Below are positions 11,884 through 22,610 of a stretch of 64,000 nt of DNA, one piece after another. Source of the stretch: Castanea sativa (taxonomy: Eukaryota; Streptophyta; Magnoliopsida; Fagales; Fagaceae). Both the position numbers and the translations under genes were made by a program. Every line of letters starts with the position of its first letter. Position 1 is the stretch's first letter. The stretch is taken from assembly GCF_040712315.1 (NCBI RefSeq), contig NC_134019.1, forward strand, positions 31,711,873-31,775,872, in the 5' to 3' direction. The notes beneath the pieces are model-generated. The model saw nothing but the letters and a program-made list of their open reading frames with translations, was not told the origin of the DNA and ran no database searches.

Positions 11884-12828
11884 GGATTACATGTGAATAC
11901 TCATTGTATTAACCATATGACAAATTACATAACTTTCTTAAAAACTAGTTTTGATTAAAATTCTATTGCTTTTTCCCTTCAAAATATCGCAATAATGTTG
12001 CAATCCCCCAATGTAAAATCCCCCTCCATCTTTTTTTTTTTTTTTAAGATACAAAAATACACCCACATACAAGAGAAAGGAAATGAGGTTCTAACTTCTA
12101 CCACAAAAGTACACTACAAACTCCATTAAACAAGCCATGATAATTTATAAGGGAGAATGAAGCAAGTTATAATATACATAACACACTTTTTTTTTTCTTC
12201 TTCTTTTCTTTCCCTTTTTTAAGTTAATGTTCAACAACCTTTCTATATTTCTGTTTCTTTTTAATTTCCCATTTCCCTTCCAACAACCATAAATTAATGA
12301 TATTGCAATTTTTTAATGAAAAGACCTCTTTGTTCTCTTCTTAAATGACAAAGAAAGGTTGTTGAAATCCCCCAAACGACAAACACCTGTTATCTTCTTC
12401 TTACCTTGTTCTTCTAAAGTTTATATATATATTTAGTTTAAGAATTAAGACCTTTTTAGATCACCCAGTGAAGGCATGTGTTGGAGGGTTGAATTGAAGT
12501 AAAAGAAAAAGTTGTTGGTTTTCCATTGTAATTTTAAGCTGTCACATTTAATGAACAAAATATGGAAGCTTCAGTAGCAACAAAATATTTGTGTACTAGA
12601 TTAACGAATCTTCTAAAATGTATTCAGGCCACTATAGCAGAAGATAGCATGCAACAATATATACTTGTGAGTTTTTGCTACAAAATCACTAATCATGACT
12701 TGCTATACTTTCACAATGAAACACCGAACCACTAATAAGTAATAACCCAATTACAAAATGGAAATTCCTAATATCCCATACACACAACAAATCCAAAGTA
12801 CATAATTCCCACATGGAAAAGTACTAAA
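11884..12828. repeat. CXE 3' flank A (copy 1)
   Basis: No gene. From about 12200 to 12828 this is the 3' flank of the broken CXE gene. It is duplicated, diverged, at about 21950-22610; shared blocks include AAAAAGTTGTTGGTTTTCCATT and TACAAAATCACTAATCATG. The 12030-12060 poly-T and the (TA)n at 12424 are simple sequence. Confidence 0.7.
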
Positions 12829-13739
12829 TCACTCTTGCTGGTTGATAAAGGAAGCAAACTTGTTGACCAAATCAACAGCCTTCTCACAATCTGGCTTAAT
12901 CAAATGGAAAACATGATCCTCTCCTTCATGCTCCACAACCTCCACAGTTCCAATCCACCCACTCTTCTTTAACTCCTTATAGTAACACTCACCCACACCT
13001 CTTAAATGGTCCTCAGCAAAAATTATCAAAACCCTCTCACACCCAAGCTTGGCCAAATCCTCCTGTGGAGGCTTCAGCCTAGGATCCTCCAACCCACCAT
13101 TTGTTGGACACATGTACAACCACATTTGATCATCCTCCATTCCACCAAAAAATGGATGTACCAAAATCAACCCAACAACCTTAATACCCGGTAACCCAAT
13201 TGACCCGACCCGAACTGCCAAAGTATGAGAAACATTCCCTCCACCACTGTCCCCACCAATGAAGACCCGGTTAAAATCTGCGTACTCGTTCAACCATGAC
13301 TCTGTCCCATTTCCATTAACATGAGATGCAACCCATTGGAGCCCCGCCCATGAGTCCTCGTAACAAGCGGGTATGGGTCGCTCCGGAAAAAGCCCATATT
13401 CAATTGAGACTGCTATGGCATTGGCTTTAGAAGCCAGTGAGATGAGGTGGTTATGGTAAAGTGGAGAGAAGGCAGACTCGAAGCAAAAGCCACCACCATG
13501 GATGTAGAAGAGTAAAGGGAGTTTCTGGGTCGGGTCAAGGATCTTGGGTAAGAAAATTCGGGCTGAGATGGAGGGTTCAGTTGAAATAACTATACGTCTT
13601 TGGATTGGACCCCAGTGATTGGATCATCGGAAGGTGGGATCTTTTGGTTTTGAGTCCATTCAAATTTTTCAACCCGGCCATCTTTGTAGACCCGGAAGAA
13701 GCGGAATTCATGGGCTATTTCATTGTTGGTCGACTCCAT
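12829..13739 (-). pseudogene. Carboxylesterase (CXE) pseudogene, 2-bp frameshift
   Basis: This is a plant alpha/beta-hydrolase carboxylesterase copy, about 302 codons, starting at MESTNNEIAHEF (ATG at 13739). The frame is intact for 49 codons. An extra TA at 13591-13594 turns GACGTAGTT into GACGTATAG, a stop. Beyond it one frame stays open to the stop at 12829. It retains HGGG, the nucleophile motif GGDSGGGN, and the C-terminal H-x-F-H. The Asp motif has lost one residue (AEDHL instead of AEKDHL). It shares the unusual YGLFPERP stretch with the gene at 55358. An in-frame Met at 13826 would add a hydrophobic 29-residue leader but lies almost on the TATA-like site, so I do not favour it. The 2-bp change could be an assembly error. 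Confidence 0.8.
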
Positions 13740-13833
13740 TTGAAAAGGCAAAAGAAGAAGATGATGATGAAGAAGAAGAGTGCAGAAACTTAAAAGTGAG
13801 AGTTTGGTAAGAAAAGTAGTAGTCAAGTAATGA

Positions 13834-13842
13834 ATAAATAGG
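13834..13842 (-). promoter_or_regulatory. Possible TATA box of the CXE pseudogene
   Basis: Minus-strand TATTTATT, 95-103 nt upstream of the MESTNNEIAHEF start codon. This spacing gives a leader of roughly 65 nt for that start and makes the upstream Met at 13826 unlikely. Confidence 0.4.
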
Positions 13843-14150
13843 CGTGGCTAACAATAAATTCCATTATTGTATTCTGAGCTGTGAGTTGTTAGGAAAAGTG
13901 GTCTTAACTCTTATGCATAGCTACAGTGGTTCTTTTTTCTGTATATTACATGAAAAGCATGTCTTTTTGTTTTTGCTTTTGCTCTTTCTTTTTTGTGGGG
14001 GCGAAGTACATGAGAATTGAGAAGCATGAATTTGTAGGATTCATGTGATGTCATGCGTTACAAATCCTAGCTGTGACGTCCACAAGCGAATCGATCATGG
14101 CATCAAAGACCAGCAAGGTGAAAGAATCTAGTGCATGATCATGAGTAATT

Positions 14151-14317
14151 CTTGTGCCATATTAAGGTGGCATAACATTGGCCACAACTCGCCAATGTGG
14201 CGAGTTGTGGTTGGTAGAGAGATGTCCTCCATATGAACTCATCACACCTCTCCACCAACCACAACTTGTCACATGGATAAGTTGTGGCGAATGTTGTGCC
14301 ACTTTAAGTGGTATAAG
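14151..14317. mobile_element. Small MITE, 167 bp
   Basis: Inverted arms of about 40 bp: CTTGTGCCATATTAAGGTGG at the left against the complement of CTTATACCACTTAAAGTGG at the right. Both continue into GGCATAACATTGGCCACAACT or its homologue. The flanks share only AATT, so the superfamily is open. Confidence 0.55.
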
Positions 14318-15060
14318 AATTTTTCTCATAATCATTGATGGCCAACTTCTACACAATTTGTTGAGAATAATGTACGTTCACAACAAGTTTCACAAACATT
14401 TTTTTATAGATTTTTATTGGTTTTGTGCGTCCACTTCACTTGTAGAAAATCTATCGTGTCTTTGTCTCTCTCTTATGGATAGGTCCAACGAGTGTGGGTA
14501 GATATATATATATATATGTATATATATGAAGAGGTGTTTGGAAAGTGATGAAATTTACCGTTTATTATCGTTTTTATTTTATTTTATTTATTATTTATGA
14601 GTTTTATTGTATTTTTTGTATTATTTATGACTCTTATTAAACTCTTTAGCTAGCTTTTAGCTCTTTTTACAGTACTTTCGGTAAAAAGTTTTCAATCTCA
14701 AATAAATAAGCTGTTATCAAACGGATCCATAATATCACCTCCACTTAAAGCACTTGCATCATAGCAGTCACATGACTTGATGTATAAATTGTATAAGAGG
14801 TATGTTTTTGCACATCTAACATTAAAAATCATTTGTATCAATCTATGTAAACTTGTATAGATTTAGATTGTCACATTACAATTTACATGCAAATCTATTT
14901 TTTAATATTGCTTTAAAAAAATCATATAGGTAAAAATATTATTTTAATAAAATGTAGTGTATAATAGATGTTGTGATATAAATGTTTTTATAAAATGGTT
15001 ATACAAAATAGAAAAATAAGTTGTTATATTAAAATAGACAAAAATTTTACCCGAACTAAT
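14318..15060. other. Gene-free AT-rich stretch
   Basis: Non-coding, with a short (TA)n at 14503-14520. No element ends seen. Confidence 0.45.
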
Positions 15061-15074
15061 ACGAATGTTATTTA

Positions 15075-15229
15075 CCCTTAACAAATTATTTATAATTTCA
15101 TTATTTTTAGAAATATATCCCACATGTGGCAGAGATTAAAATGCGAAACTTGAAAACAGACACAAAACACAAAAACGAGATTTGAGTGTACATATAAATT
15201 GTAATTGTAGGTTGGAAGTACTTGTAATT
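15075..15229. repeat. CXE 3' flank B (copy 1, left part)
   Basis: TTATTTATAATTTCATTATTTTTAGAAATA and following matches 23041-23140, the 3' flank of the intact CXE gene at 23310. The copy is interrupted at 15229 by the MULE and resumes at 20908. The last 9 bp, CTTGTAATT (15221-15229), are the target duplication. Confidence 0.7.
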
Positions 15230-15720
15230 GGCCAAATCGGCCCAATACCATCATTTTTAAAAATATTTAGGCAGAAAACACTGTTTCGGAACTAATTGGG
15301 AATGTACCACTTTTTCAAGTACTCGAGTTTGGAGAACTCGAGTACTGGATGTTACACCTCCACCGTGGCATGCCAGCGTGGAATATCTATTTTTTTTTTA
15401 AAAAAAAAATTCACCTAGTACTCGAGTTCAAGAGACTCGAGTACTGTACGATATGTTACCCGAGTTTAGAGAACTCGGGTACCAATCTGGATTGTACACC
15501 GCCATGGGATGGGATAATCCAGACTGATACTCGAGCTCAATAGACTCGAGTACTTTGAATGGTGCCCGAGTTTTTTAAACGCGAGTACTAATTTGGATTC
15601 CCACACAATCCAGACTGGTTCAAAATTGCATATCCAGACTGGTACTCGAGTTTATTAAACTCGAGTAACTTGAAGAGTACCCGAGTTCTTGAAACTCGAG
15701 TACTAATTTGGATTTTCCCA
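15230..15720. repeat. MULE terminal inverted repeat, left
   Basis: After the conserved outer 100 bp, the repeat holds about seven short imperfect palindromes of the type GTACTCGAGTTT-loop-AACTCGAGTAC (first at 15319-15345). They are spaced 40-100 bp apart and separated by blocks such as AATCTGGATT. The partner is 20460-20907. Confidence 0.75.
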
Positions 15721-16002
15721 GATTTGCCCAGTAAGCTCCTGCTCCTTTATATTCTCATTATTTGCACCTGGCATTTTCTGCTTTTGGCACCAGTAAGGAA
15801 TGTAACTATGAACAACCGATTTGATATCTATCACAAATGAAAAAACTAAAATTTAAACTTCTCAACAAGTGCAGGCATTTGAATGCCATGTCCAAACAAA
15901 AGAGAGAAATTTCACGGCAATTACATTACAAAAGGAATGAGCCCATTCAAACAATAACATAATTACACAACACTCAAAATAAGTAACCACTCTTACACAA
16001 CA

Positions 16003-16233
16003 TTCAAACAATTCTTTAAGATTGTAAGGTCCTGTGACATTGAGAGTTCCACTCCACATTTGCTCTGCGAATTGCTGGTAGGCCTTTCCGGAAAGATGAC
16101 CAGTGTCAACTAACAAATATTCACTAGCATTCTCACATAATTCATACTCTTTAACTGATCTCTTCCCTCCACAACTATTTATTCCTTTGTATGGACCAAT
16201 TCCACAACATGCAATATTCCCTTCCTTGAAACC
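16003..16233 (-). pseudogene. Captured last exon of a GDSL esterase/lipase gene
   Basis: Open for 77 codons, reading GFKEGNIACCGIGPYKGINS, then CGG, then YELCENASEYLLVDTGHL and NVTGPYNLKELFE. This is the C-terminal part of plant GDSL (SGNH) esterase/lipases of the GLIP/GLL type. It includes the block V D-x-x-H pair that supplies the catalytic Asp and His; here D-T-G-H is kept. The nucleophile block (GDS) and everything before GFKEG are absent, and similarity stops abruptly at both ends, as expected for a transduplicated exon. It lies in sense with the PMD gene, inside the MULE. It could act only as a read-through 3' segment or small RNA source. Confidence 0.75.
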
Positions 16234-16260
16234 TTCACAACATGGTTATAATGCTATCGC

Positions 16261-16905
16261 TTAATGACATAATATAGAAGGATGCCACAGTTCAAACTTA
16301 GCGTACCTAGTCTGCGAGACCACCACTCGCCGAGGCCTCGTTCCGCTTAGGGCATGTTCTTCTGTTATGCCCCTCTTGGTCACACAACCCGCATTGCACC
16401 TTCTTCCCCCTCTTCTTCCATGGTGTGGTTCTAGGCCGTTTCCTGCCCTCGTCCATCTCATTCCTAATTCGTGTTGAGACAGGCAACCTTTCTCTTGGAT
16501 CAATTGGGGGTTAGGGAGGACTCTTCGAGTTTCTTTAGGATCTGACCATAATAATCTATCTTTCAAGACAGGTAAAATAGGAGCATAGCTCCAGAACAAT
16601 GCGTCCACGCTATAGCATAAGTCAATGTACTGCTCTGCATCATGTCGATACCTAATACAAACTGTAATGACATGTGAACATGGTATCTTATACAATTTCC
16701 ATTTCTGACATGTGCAAGTTCTTTGCAACAAATTAACTCCATGTGTGTGATCCCCATGTCCAGCAGTCCCTGGATTATGCGGTGTATCTACTTGATATGA
16801 CTGTTGTTGCGCACTCAATCTTGTCACCCTGTGATGCTCCGCCTTCTCCTTATTTCTCATGAAGATATCCAAGGCATATTTACACCATTTTTTCCCTGAA
16901 TTCAA
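16261..16905 (-). pseudogene. MULE transposase C-terminal tail (SWIM and zinc knuckle)
   Basis: Begins NSGKKWCKYALDIF, runs through a SWIM zinc finger CTCQKWKLYKIPCSHVITVC (C-x-C...C-x-H), and ends in a CCHC knuckle CGLCDQEGHNRRTC (16352-16393). The knuckle is only in another frame, so a frameshift lies near 16505. This is the conserved tail of plant MuDR-type transposases; the preceding DDE domain is missing. It abuts the last exon of the PMD gene (stop at 16911), suggesting a deletion or capture junction near 16905-16935. It is non-functional as a transposase. Confidence 0.75.
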
Positions 16906-16910
16906 CTGCT

Positions 16911-18802
16911 CTATGCTCTTATTGCGACGATCCTCAACTGTGATTCAACCTGGTTCGTGTAGATCTCAGACCCTGGTTCGAACTTCGCCATAATCCTCAA
17001 CTGTGATTCAACCTGTCACAAGTATACAAGAGTAGTGTTAGGATTTGGAACTAAACTATGCAAAGCAAGGTACATTTATAATAGAACAATCTTTGTAAAC
17101 TTACCAAAGTGTCCCAGTATGAGGTCTCTTTTGTAATATGCCGAACAGTGATGGAACGATACCACACCATATACTCGTTATTGTAGCTCATTACCCCATG
17201 AAAGGGCGGTGCTTCAGCAATTGTGGCATGCGCAGCCCATCTAGCAATATGAGTGGCATGTTCTTGAACCCAATTTTTTTCCTGCTTGCCTTGGAGCGTT
17301 ATCTTGTGAAGTTCAATCGAAGTATCGACATTGTCTGGTACGCCTTGCTTCATCCCAAACTGTCGAAGAACACGTTCGGGGTGATGGTCTTCAATCACCC
17401 AAAAATGTATGAGCGACACGATGGACCTCCATATGTGTTGGCCTGCCGTACAATATGCGGGCAGGGAACCCAAATAATCTCTATATGGCTCCCAGACAAT
17501 CTACAATGATCCAACAAATGCAAACAACCATATTAACAATATATGTGTAACGATATCTTACAAACAACCATACAAACAACCATAAAGTGGTTGGTTCCCA
17601 CTTGTAAGGCACGATACCTGATTTGGCCGGAGCGAAGCAAGCGACACACGATAGGCGCGTAGGACATGCATTGGATGGTCAGTTGTTATCTTAGCCCCTT
17701 TCCATCTATCAAACAACACAGCCATAACCTTCATATTAATTACTTACATAATTCTCATGCGAAAGAAATTAATGCGGAAATGTAAAAGGATAACTAAGTT
17801 GAAGATCCTACATACACGATGCAAGTGGACCTAGGGGCAGTGCCTGGTGTGGATGCCTCATTACAGGACATATTTGTGAAAACCTCGCCCACACCCACAA
17901 CTGCTCTAATAGCAGTGCACCACCAATTTGCTTGGCTGTCTTCTCTGATGCCTTACAGAGGTGTCTATATAGCCAACTTAGTGTTGCACTACCCCAACTA
18001 TAATTCTTTCCATTGCTGATTGGATTGAAAAATTGTAGATACATGATTGAGAGCCGTTCGCCAGATTTGTCCATAAACAATATACTACCCAACATTTGGA
18101 GTATGTAATACCGAGCATACTGTTGCACACGCACCTCAGTGGCGTCAGCAGGAAGAGGGTTGCGAAACTGCTCCTCCAACCATTTGGCTTTTATCCTCGG
18201 CCCTTCCAACACTGCAGTGTTCTTTTTTGTACCAACTGGTCTGTCCGGTGGACGGAAGCCTAGCAAATCTATGCAAAAGTCACGCCAGTGGTCCATATGG
18301 GTAAATCCTACCACCGGCAAGCCATGTACAGGTACCCCCAGGATGACCTCTATGTCTTGTAGCGTGATGGTCATCTCACCGTGTGGCAAGTGGAATGATT
18401 GCGTCTCTGGCCGCCATCTCTCCACTAAGGCCGTGATCAGTGCATGGTCAAGGTCCATATGTGGGACTCGAAGTAGCCCATCTAACCCCGCATCTGTGAT
18501 GTAAGTGGCAATCCGTGGATCTAACCCACCATCAAACAGACCTTTATCTCGGTGACGACAAGTCAAAACACCTGGCACTTCCTGCAAACAAAGCAGCTTA
18601 GTATTAATAATAACATTCACTAACCACGTAATAATTACACTTCAAACATAATGCCCAAAATCTTTCTACTACATATATTGATTACAATGACACAAGTGCA
18701 TACCTCGCCTGCCAAAGGAGCATCCCAAAGCAAACTTGAACGATGCATAGGTTGCCTCGTCAAGACAGTCCCTATAGAGGGTCCTGCTCGATGTGGGTCC
18801 AT
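16911..18802 (-). CDS. Plant mobile domain (PMD) protein, MAIN-like, inside a MULE
   Basis: Five exons give an uninterrupted 482-aa protein: 18802-18704, 18581-17818, 17705-17618, 17500-17105 and 17012-16911. All four introns are 92-122 nt with GT...AG ends, and phases match. The PMD (PF10536 family, related to MAINTENANCE OF MERISTEMS and PP7-long-form proteins) is recognised by ITDAGLDGLLRVPHMDLDHA, LVERWRPETQSFHLPHGEMT and LQDIEVILGVPVHGLPVVG in exon 2. The C-terminal part follows in exons 3-5 (DHPMHVLRAYRVSLASLRPN). Known MAIN/MAIL proteins act in the nucleus in heterochromatin silencing and genome integrity; PMD genes also travel in MULE and Gypsy elements. Its length is close to free-standing MAIN-type proteins. 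Exon 5 holds an internal duplication (VESQLRI twice), so the end may be altered. Intactness beside a dead transposase tail is notable. Expression is unknown. Confidence 0.75.
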
Positions 18803-20189
18803 ACCTGGCATAAATTAAAGGTGATTAATGGCCCATTAGCATAGCACAAGATTCAACATAGCACAATCACAAACTAATATAATTCTATAGGGAATATTTC
18901 CACAACTACCAAATCACAAACTAAATATGTTTTGGAATAATTATAAGAACTTGTACAATTAGATATACATAAAAAGATCATGCTTTTATTAAGAAAGCAA
19001 AAGAAAAAGAAAGATGAGACATTTCAACTTTTAAGTTTATGTTCCACATGCAGAAATGTTTAAGCTAGATTCTAAGGCCTAACACATGAAATGTACACCT
19101 CACACTCTAAATGTATAAGATGGTGGATTTTCACAAACCACAACTTAATGGATTCAGTCAACATTGATAACCAACAAAAGTAGATAATGGTTGAATCAAG
19201 TTCAACCACCTACTTGAGATAAGAGAGAGTCACTTGAGATGGTTTGGTCATTTTCAAAGGAGAGCGATTAATGCACCGGTAAGAAACAGTGACATGACCC
19301 AAGTTCAGGGAGCAAATTAGGAACTATTCAAAATAACCACAATTGACTTCATCCTAAAACCTTCTAGTCCTTTGCCATCATTGTGTCCTCTCTCTTCACA
19401 TCATAACCCCAAAAAAAAAAAAAACTATGCTTATTTTCTTACCAAATTAAGATTTGTTTTAATGACATATCATGGCAGCTTTGGTCATTCACTTGCAAGG
19501 ATAGCTATTTAAGAACGTTTACATAGTAACAGCTCAAATCTGTGCTGTATAATAGTATATAAGTCTTATTTTGATAATACTCAAAAGAATTCCTCAAGAC
19601 GCTTCTTTCCTATGTGGGCAATGTAACATTTTGGAGTTGGAATTTAAACATGATATGAATTTCTCCAGTTCATATCCATAAGAAAATCCAGTTATGGCAA
19701 TACTACCAATATACTTCTAGTTCTCAATTAACCAGTGTATCAACTTGATTTCACAAAGAATAGTCAAATAACTTTCCCTCTTCACACATCTATGACTTTC
19801 TTCAATCTAAGCATGCACTGAACAATATATTATCGTTCTTTTTTTATTTTTCCCGGTGTGAACTTTATGTTCTACACAATAGTGGAAATGCAACACAAAC
19901 ATTTTATTACTCATATCCACAAAATCAATAGCATGAAAGTACTGTAGCACCTACCAATTGAAACAGTTAAACCGTGCAGTCCACCAATGCATACAATTTT
20001 CAAGGAAGCACAAATTGAATGGCCAATAAATATCTAACTCACTTTTAACATGTTCTAGGTGCTATCCCAATCAAACTATGTACCAGTACAGAAGCAAAGA
20101 AACTCAGTCACAGTTACAAGACAAAAATTACCACAATTAGTTAAAAACTCATGGAAAGAACAAAAAAAAACCCCAAACATTGCTAACCT
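18803..20189. other. Non-coding interior of the MULE upstream of the PMD gene
   Basis: AT-rich with no frame or splice pattern I recognise. It should contain the PMD promoter and any 5' untranslated exons. Confidence 0.45.
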
Positions 20190-20400
20190 TTGAGTGCGAC
20201 GTCGCCGGCGATAAAATGGGTGGATATCTTGCGAAAACGCCGGCGATGAAAGGGGTTTGGAGTTTCTACGGCGGCGCCGGTGATTAAACGGGTTTGGGAG
20301 TCCGACGTTTCCGGCGATGAAAGGGGTTTGGGGTTTCTACGGCGGCGCCGGTGATGAAACGGGTTTGGGAGTCCGAGTTTCACCGGCGATGAAATGGGTT
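20190..20400. repeat. GC-rich tandem repeat in the MULE
   Basis: Three to four copies of units built on GGCGATGAAAGGGGTTTGG and TCTACGGCGGCGCCGGTGAT. Base composition differs sharply from the surrounding AT-rich DNA. Its place between the right TIR and the PMD gene suggests a captured or leader region. No protein is claimed from its open frames. Confidence 0.6.
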
Positions 20401-20459
20401 TTCGGTTTGGAGAGTGAGAGTGTGCAACTGAGTGAGAAATGAGAGATGAGGGAAGACTG

Positions 20460-20907
20460 GTTTTAGTTCACCATACTCGAGTTTGACATAAGCGAGTACC
20501 TTAAATAATACCTGAGCCCATGAAACTCGAGTAATGGGCATATACACAAAATTCCATATCCAGATTTATACTCGAGCCTAAAATAATCGAGTACCATGAA
20601 AAGTACCCGAGTTCTTAAAACTCGAGTACCAATCTGGACATGTTCCATGGGAATCCAGATTAGTACTCGCGTTTGAAAAACTCGGGTACCAGATTTGCCA
20701 GTACTCGAGTTTGAAAAACTCGAGTACTTGGTGAATTTTTAAAAAAATAGATATTCCACGCTGGTATGCCACAGTGGAGGTGTAAAATCCAGTACTCGAG
20801 TTCTCTAAACTCGAGTACTTGAAAAAGTGCTACATCCCCAATTAGTTTCGAAACAGTGTTTTCTGCCTAAATATTTTTAAAAATGGTGGTATTGGGCCGA
20901 TTTGGCC
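20460..20907. repeat. MULE terminal inverted repeat, right
   Basis: Reverse complement partner of 15230-15720. The outer end reads GGCCAAATCGGCCCAATACC inward, followed by the same series of about seven CTCGAG hairpins, for example GTACTCGAGTTTGAAAAACT with its partner at 20700-20726. Confidence 0.75.
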
Positions 20908-21085
20908 CTTGTAATTTGTAAGAATGAAGATAGTGTTGTACTACACTTGGAAGAAAAGCCCAACAAAGAAAAGCCCATCCCAAGGCTCGGAGGATCGTCT
21001 AAATATTCAAGTGGGGTCAACAGCCATGACCCATGGGCCAAACAAAGTGGACCTAAACCTTCTTCACGAAGTAATCTTCAACAAT
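20908..21085 (-). pseudogene. CXE 3' flank B remainder and last codons of a lost CXE gene
   Basis: Continues flank B after the MULE: AAGCCCATCCCAAGGCTC and CAAAGTGGACCTAAACCTTC correspond to 23219-23320. There the phrase GGTGGACCTAACCCTCC contains the stop codon of the intact CXE gene. Here only about five C-terminal codons (minus strand, near 21062-21080) remain before similarity ends. I infer a deleted CXE copy. Confidence 0.55.
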
Positions 21086-21133
21086 CTGTATAAGTTATTT
21101 GCTATGACGTGCTCTTAATATGATACATATTAT

Positions 21134-21712
21134 TAGGGTGGCAAAATTTGACACGATCCGTGAATTCGACACGACACGATACGAAATTAGCAGGTCATGG
21201 GTTGAGACTTAACGGGTTCGTGTCATATTCAGGTTGACACGGCTAATCCGTTTAATAAATGGGTTGGGTTAGTGTTGAACACATAGAATCCGTTTGACCC
21301 GTCTGACCCGTTTAATTAAATGATATTTTGCCAATATACCCTTCAAACTCTTGGTATATAAACTTATTAGTTGTTGTGATTTATTTTCTTTGACATATTG
21401 TGATTAATTATTTGTGATATTGTGATATGTTTTAATTTTGAATGATTCTTTGTGATGCAGTTACTCGTTAGTTCTAAATTTTATATTAAAAATATTTATT
21501 TGTTTGTTTTTTCATTAATTATTATTTTTCATTTTGATAAAAGCTGATAAACAGGTCGACACGACTGACCCGTTTAATAAATGGGTCGTGTTAGAGTTGA
21601 GGAATCTTGACCCGTTTAATAAACATGTCGGGTTAGTGTTGACCTATGTAGTTGAATACTCATGACTTGACACGACACGAACCCGACACGCGAACTCGAA
21701 TTGCCACCCCTA
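21134..21712. mobile_element. hAT-type MITE, 579 bp
   Basis: Flanked by a perfect 8-bp duplication CATATTAT (21126-21133 and 21713-21720). The ends are TAGGGTGGCAAA at the left and the complement of TAGGGGTGGCAATTCG at the right. The interior is rich in GACCCGTTTAATAAATGGGT and CGACACGACACG motifs near both ends. No coding capacity. Confidence 0.8.
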
Positions 21713-21949
21713 CATATTATGATGATTTGACATTAAAATTTTTTATTTTTTTTATTTTTTTATCATTACTATAATTTAAAATTATAAAATGTATCACATT
21801 ATCTTAATCTCATCACCTTCCTAAAACAATTTAATGTTGTATTTTTGTATTGAGATTACACTAATGTAAAATTATAATAACATAATATTACAACATAATA
21901 TAACATCACGACGAACCAAACACCCCTTATTATTTCTATTTCCTTTTTA

Positions 21950-22610
21950 TTTAATTTTTCCCTACAAAGTTCAAACAAGAGTAAGAATGATGAGATCCCC
22001 CAAATGGCAAAGACTCGTCATATTTTTTCCTTTTATTTTAAAGTTGGATCCTATTAATAGGTGCTCTTAAAGCATTTCTTAATAGAATATTTTTTTAAAA
22101 AAAAATTATATCACTTTCATGAAAAATACAAAAAACTACCATAAAAATAATAAATAAATAAAATTCTCATAAAAAATTTCTAAAAAAATTTCTTAAATTA
22201 ATATCTTTAGGATATCCTTTAAAGTTTATGTATACATTTGACCTTTAGATCATCCCATGAAGGGATATCTTAGAAGTTGAATTGAAATAAAAAGGAAAAA
22301 GTTGTTGGTTTTCCATTATAATTTTAAGTTGTCATCAATGCATTTAATGAACATAATATGGAAGGTTAGTATAGCAACAAAATATTGTTCCACTAGGTTA
22401 AGGAATCTTCAAAAATGTTTTCAGGCCACTCGTCAAATATAGCATGCAATAATACTTGGAATTTTGGTACAAAATCACTAATCATGCTTTGCCATACTTT
22501 CAAAATGAAACACTGAAACACTAATGACCCAATTACAAAATGAAAATTCCTAATATCCCCATAGACAACAAATCCAAAGCACATAATTCTCACAAGGCAA
22601 AGTACCAAAA
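21950..22610. repeat. CXE 3' flank A (copy 2)
   Basis: Diverged duplicate of 12200-12828. It shares blocks AAAAAGTTGTTGGTTTTCCATT, TCAGGCCACT, ATAGCATGCAA and CAAATCCAAAG in the same order and orientation, and leads into the tail of a lost CXE gene at 22611. Confidence 0.7.

Larger units (their letters stand above)
15230..20907 (-). mobile_element. Mutator-like element (Pack-MULE type) carrying a PMD gene
   Basis: A 5678-bp element bounded by CTTGTAATT (15221-15229 and 20908-20916), a perfect 9-bp target duplication diagnostic of Mutator-like elements. The long terminal inverted repeats begin GGCCAAATCGGCCCAATACC and extend about 450-490 bp. On the minus strand the cargo runs in one direction: a GC-rich repeat block (20.4-20.2 kb), an intact five-exon plant mobile domain gene (18802-16911), a decayed C-terminal MULE transposase tail (16905-16261), and a captured GDSL lipase exon (16233-16003). 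The DDE catalytic core was not found, so the element is non-autonomous. MULEs carrying PMD genes are known in plants. The element sits in flank B of a CXE gene relic. Confidence 0.85.

Noticed and set aside
13740..13826. Upstream Met giving a hydrophobic leader on the CXE pseudogene
   Set aside because: The start would lie about 10 nt from the TATA-like site, and paralogues begin at MES; probably untranslated leader.
16935..17012. Direct fusion of the PMD protein to the MULE transposase tail
   Set aside because: The PMD frame reaches a stop at 16911 before the tail, and the tail is in another frame.
20183..20383. Arg-rich 66-codon frame
   Set aside because: Produced by a GC-rich tandem repeat; repeats at protein level follow the DNA period and no start context or family supports it.
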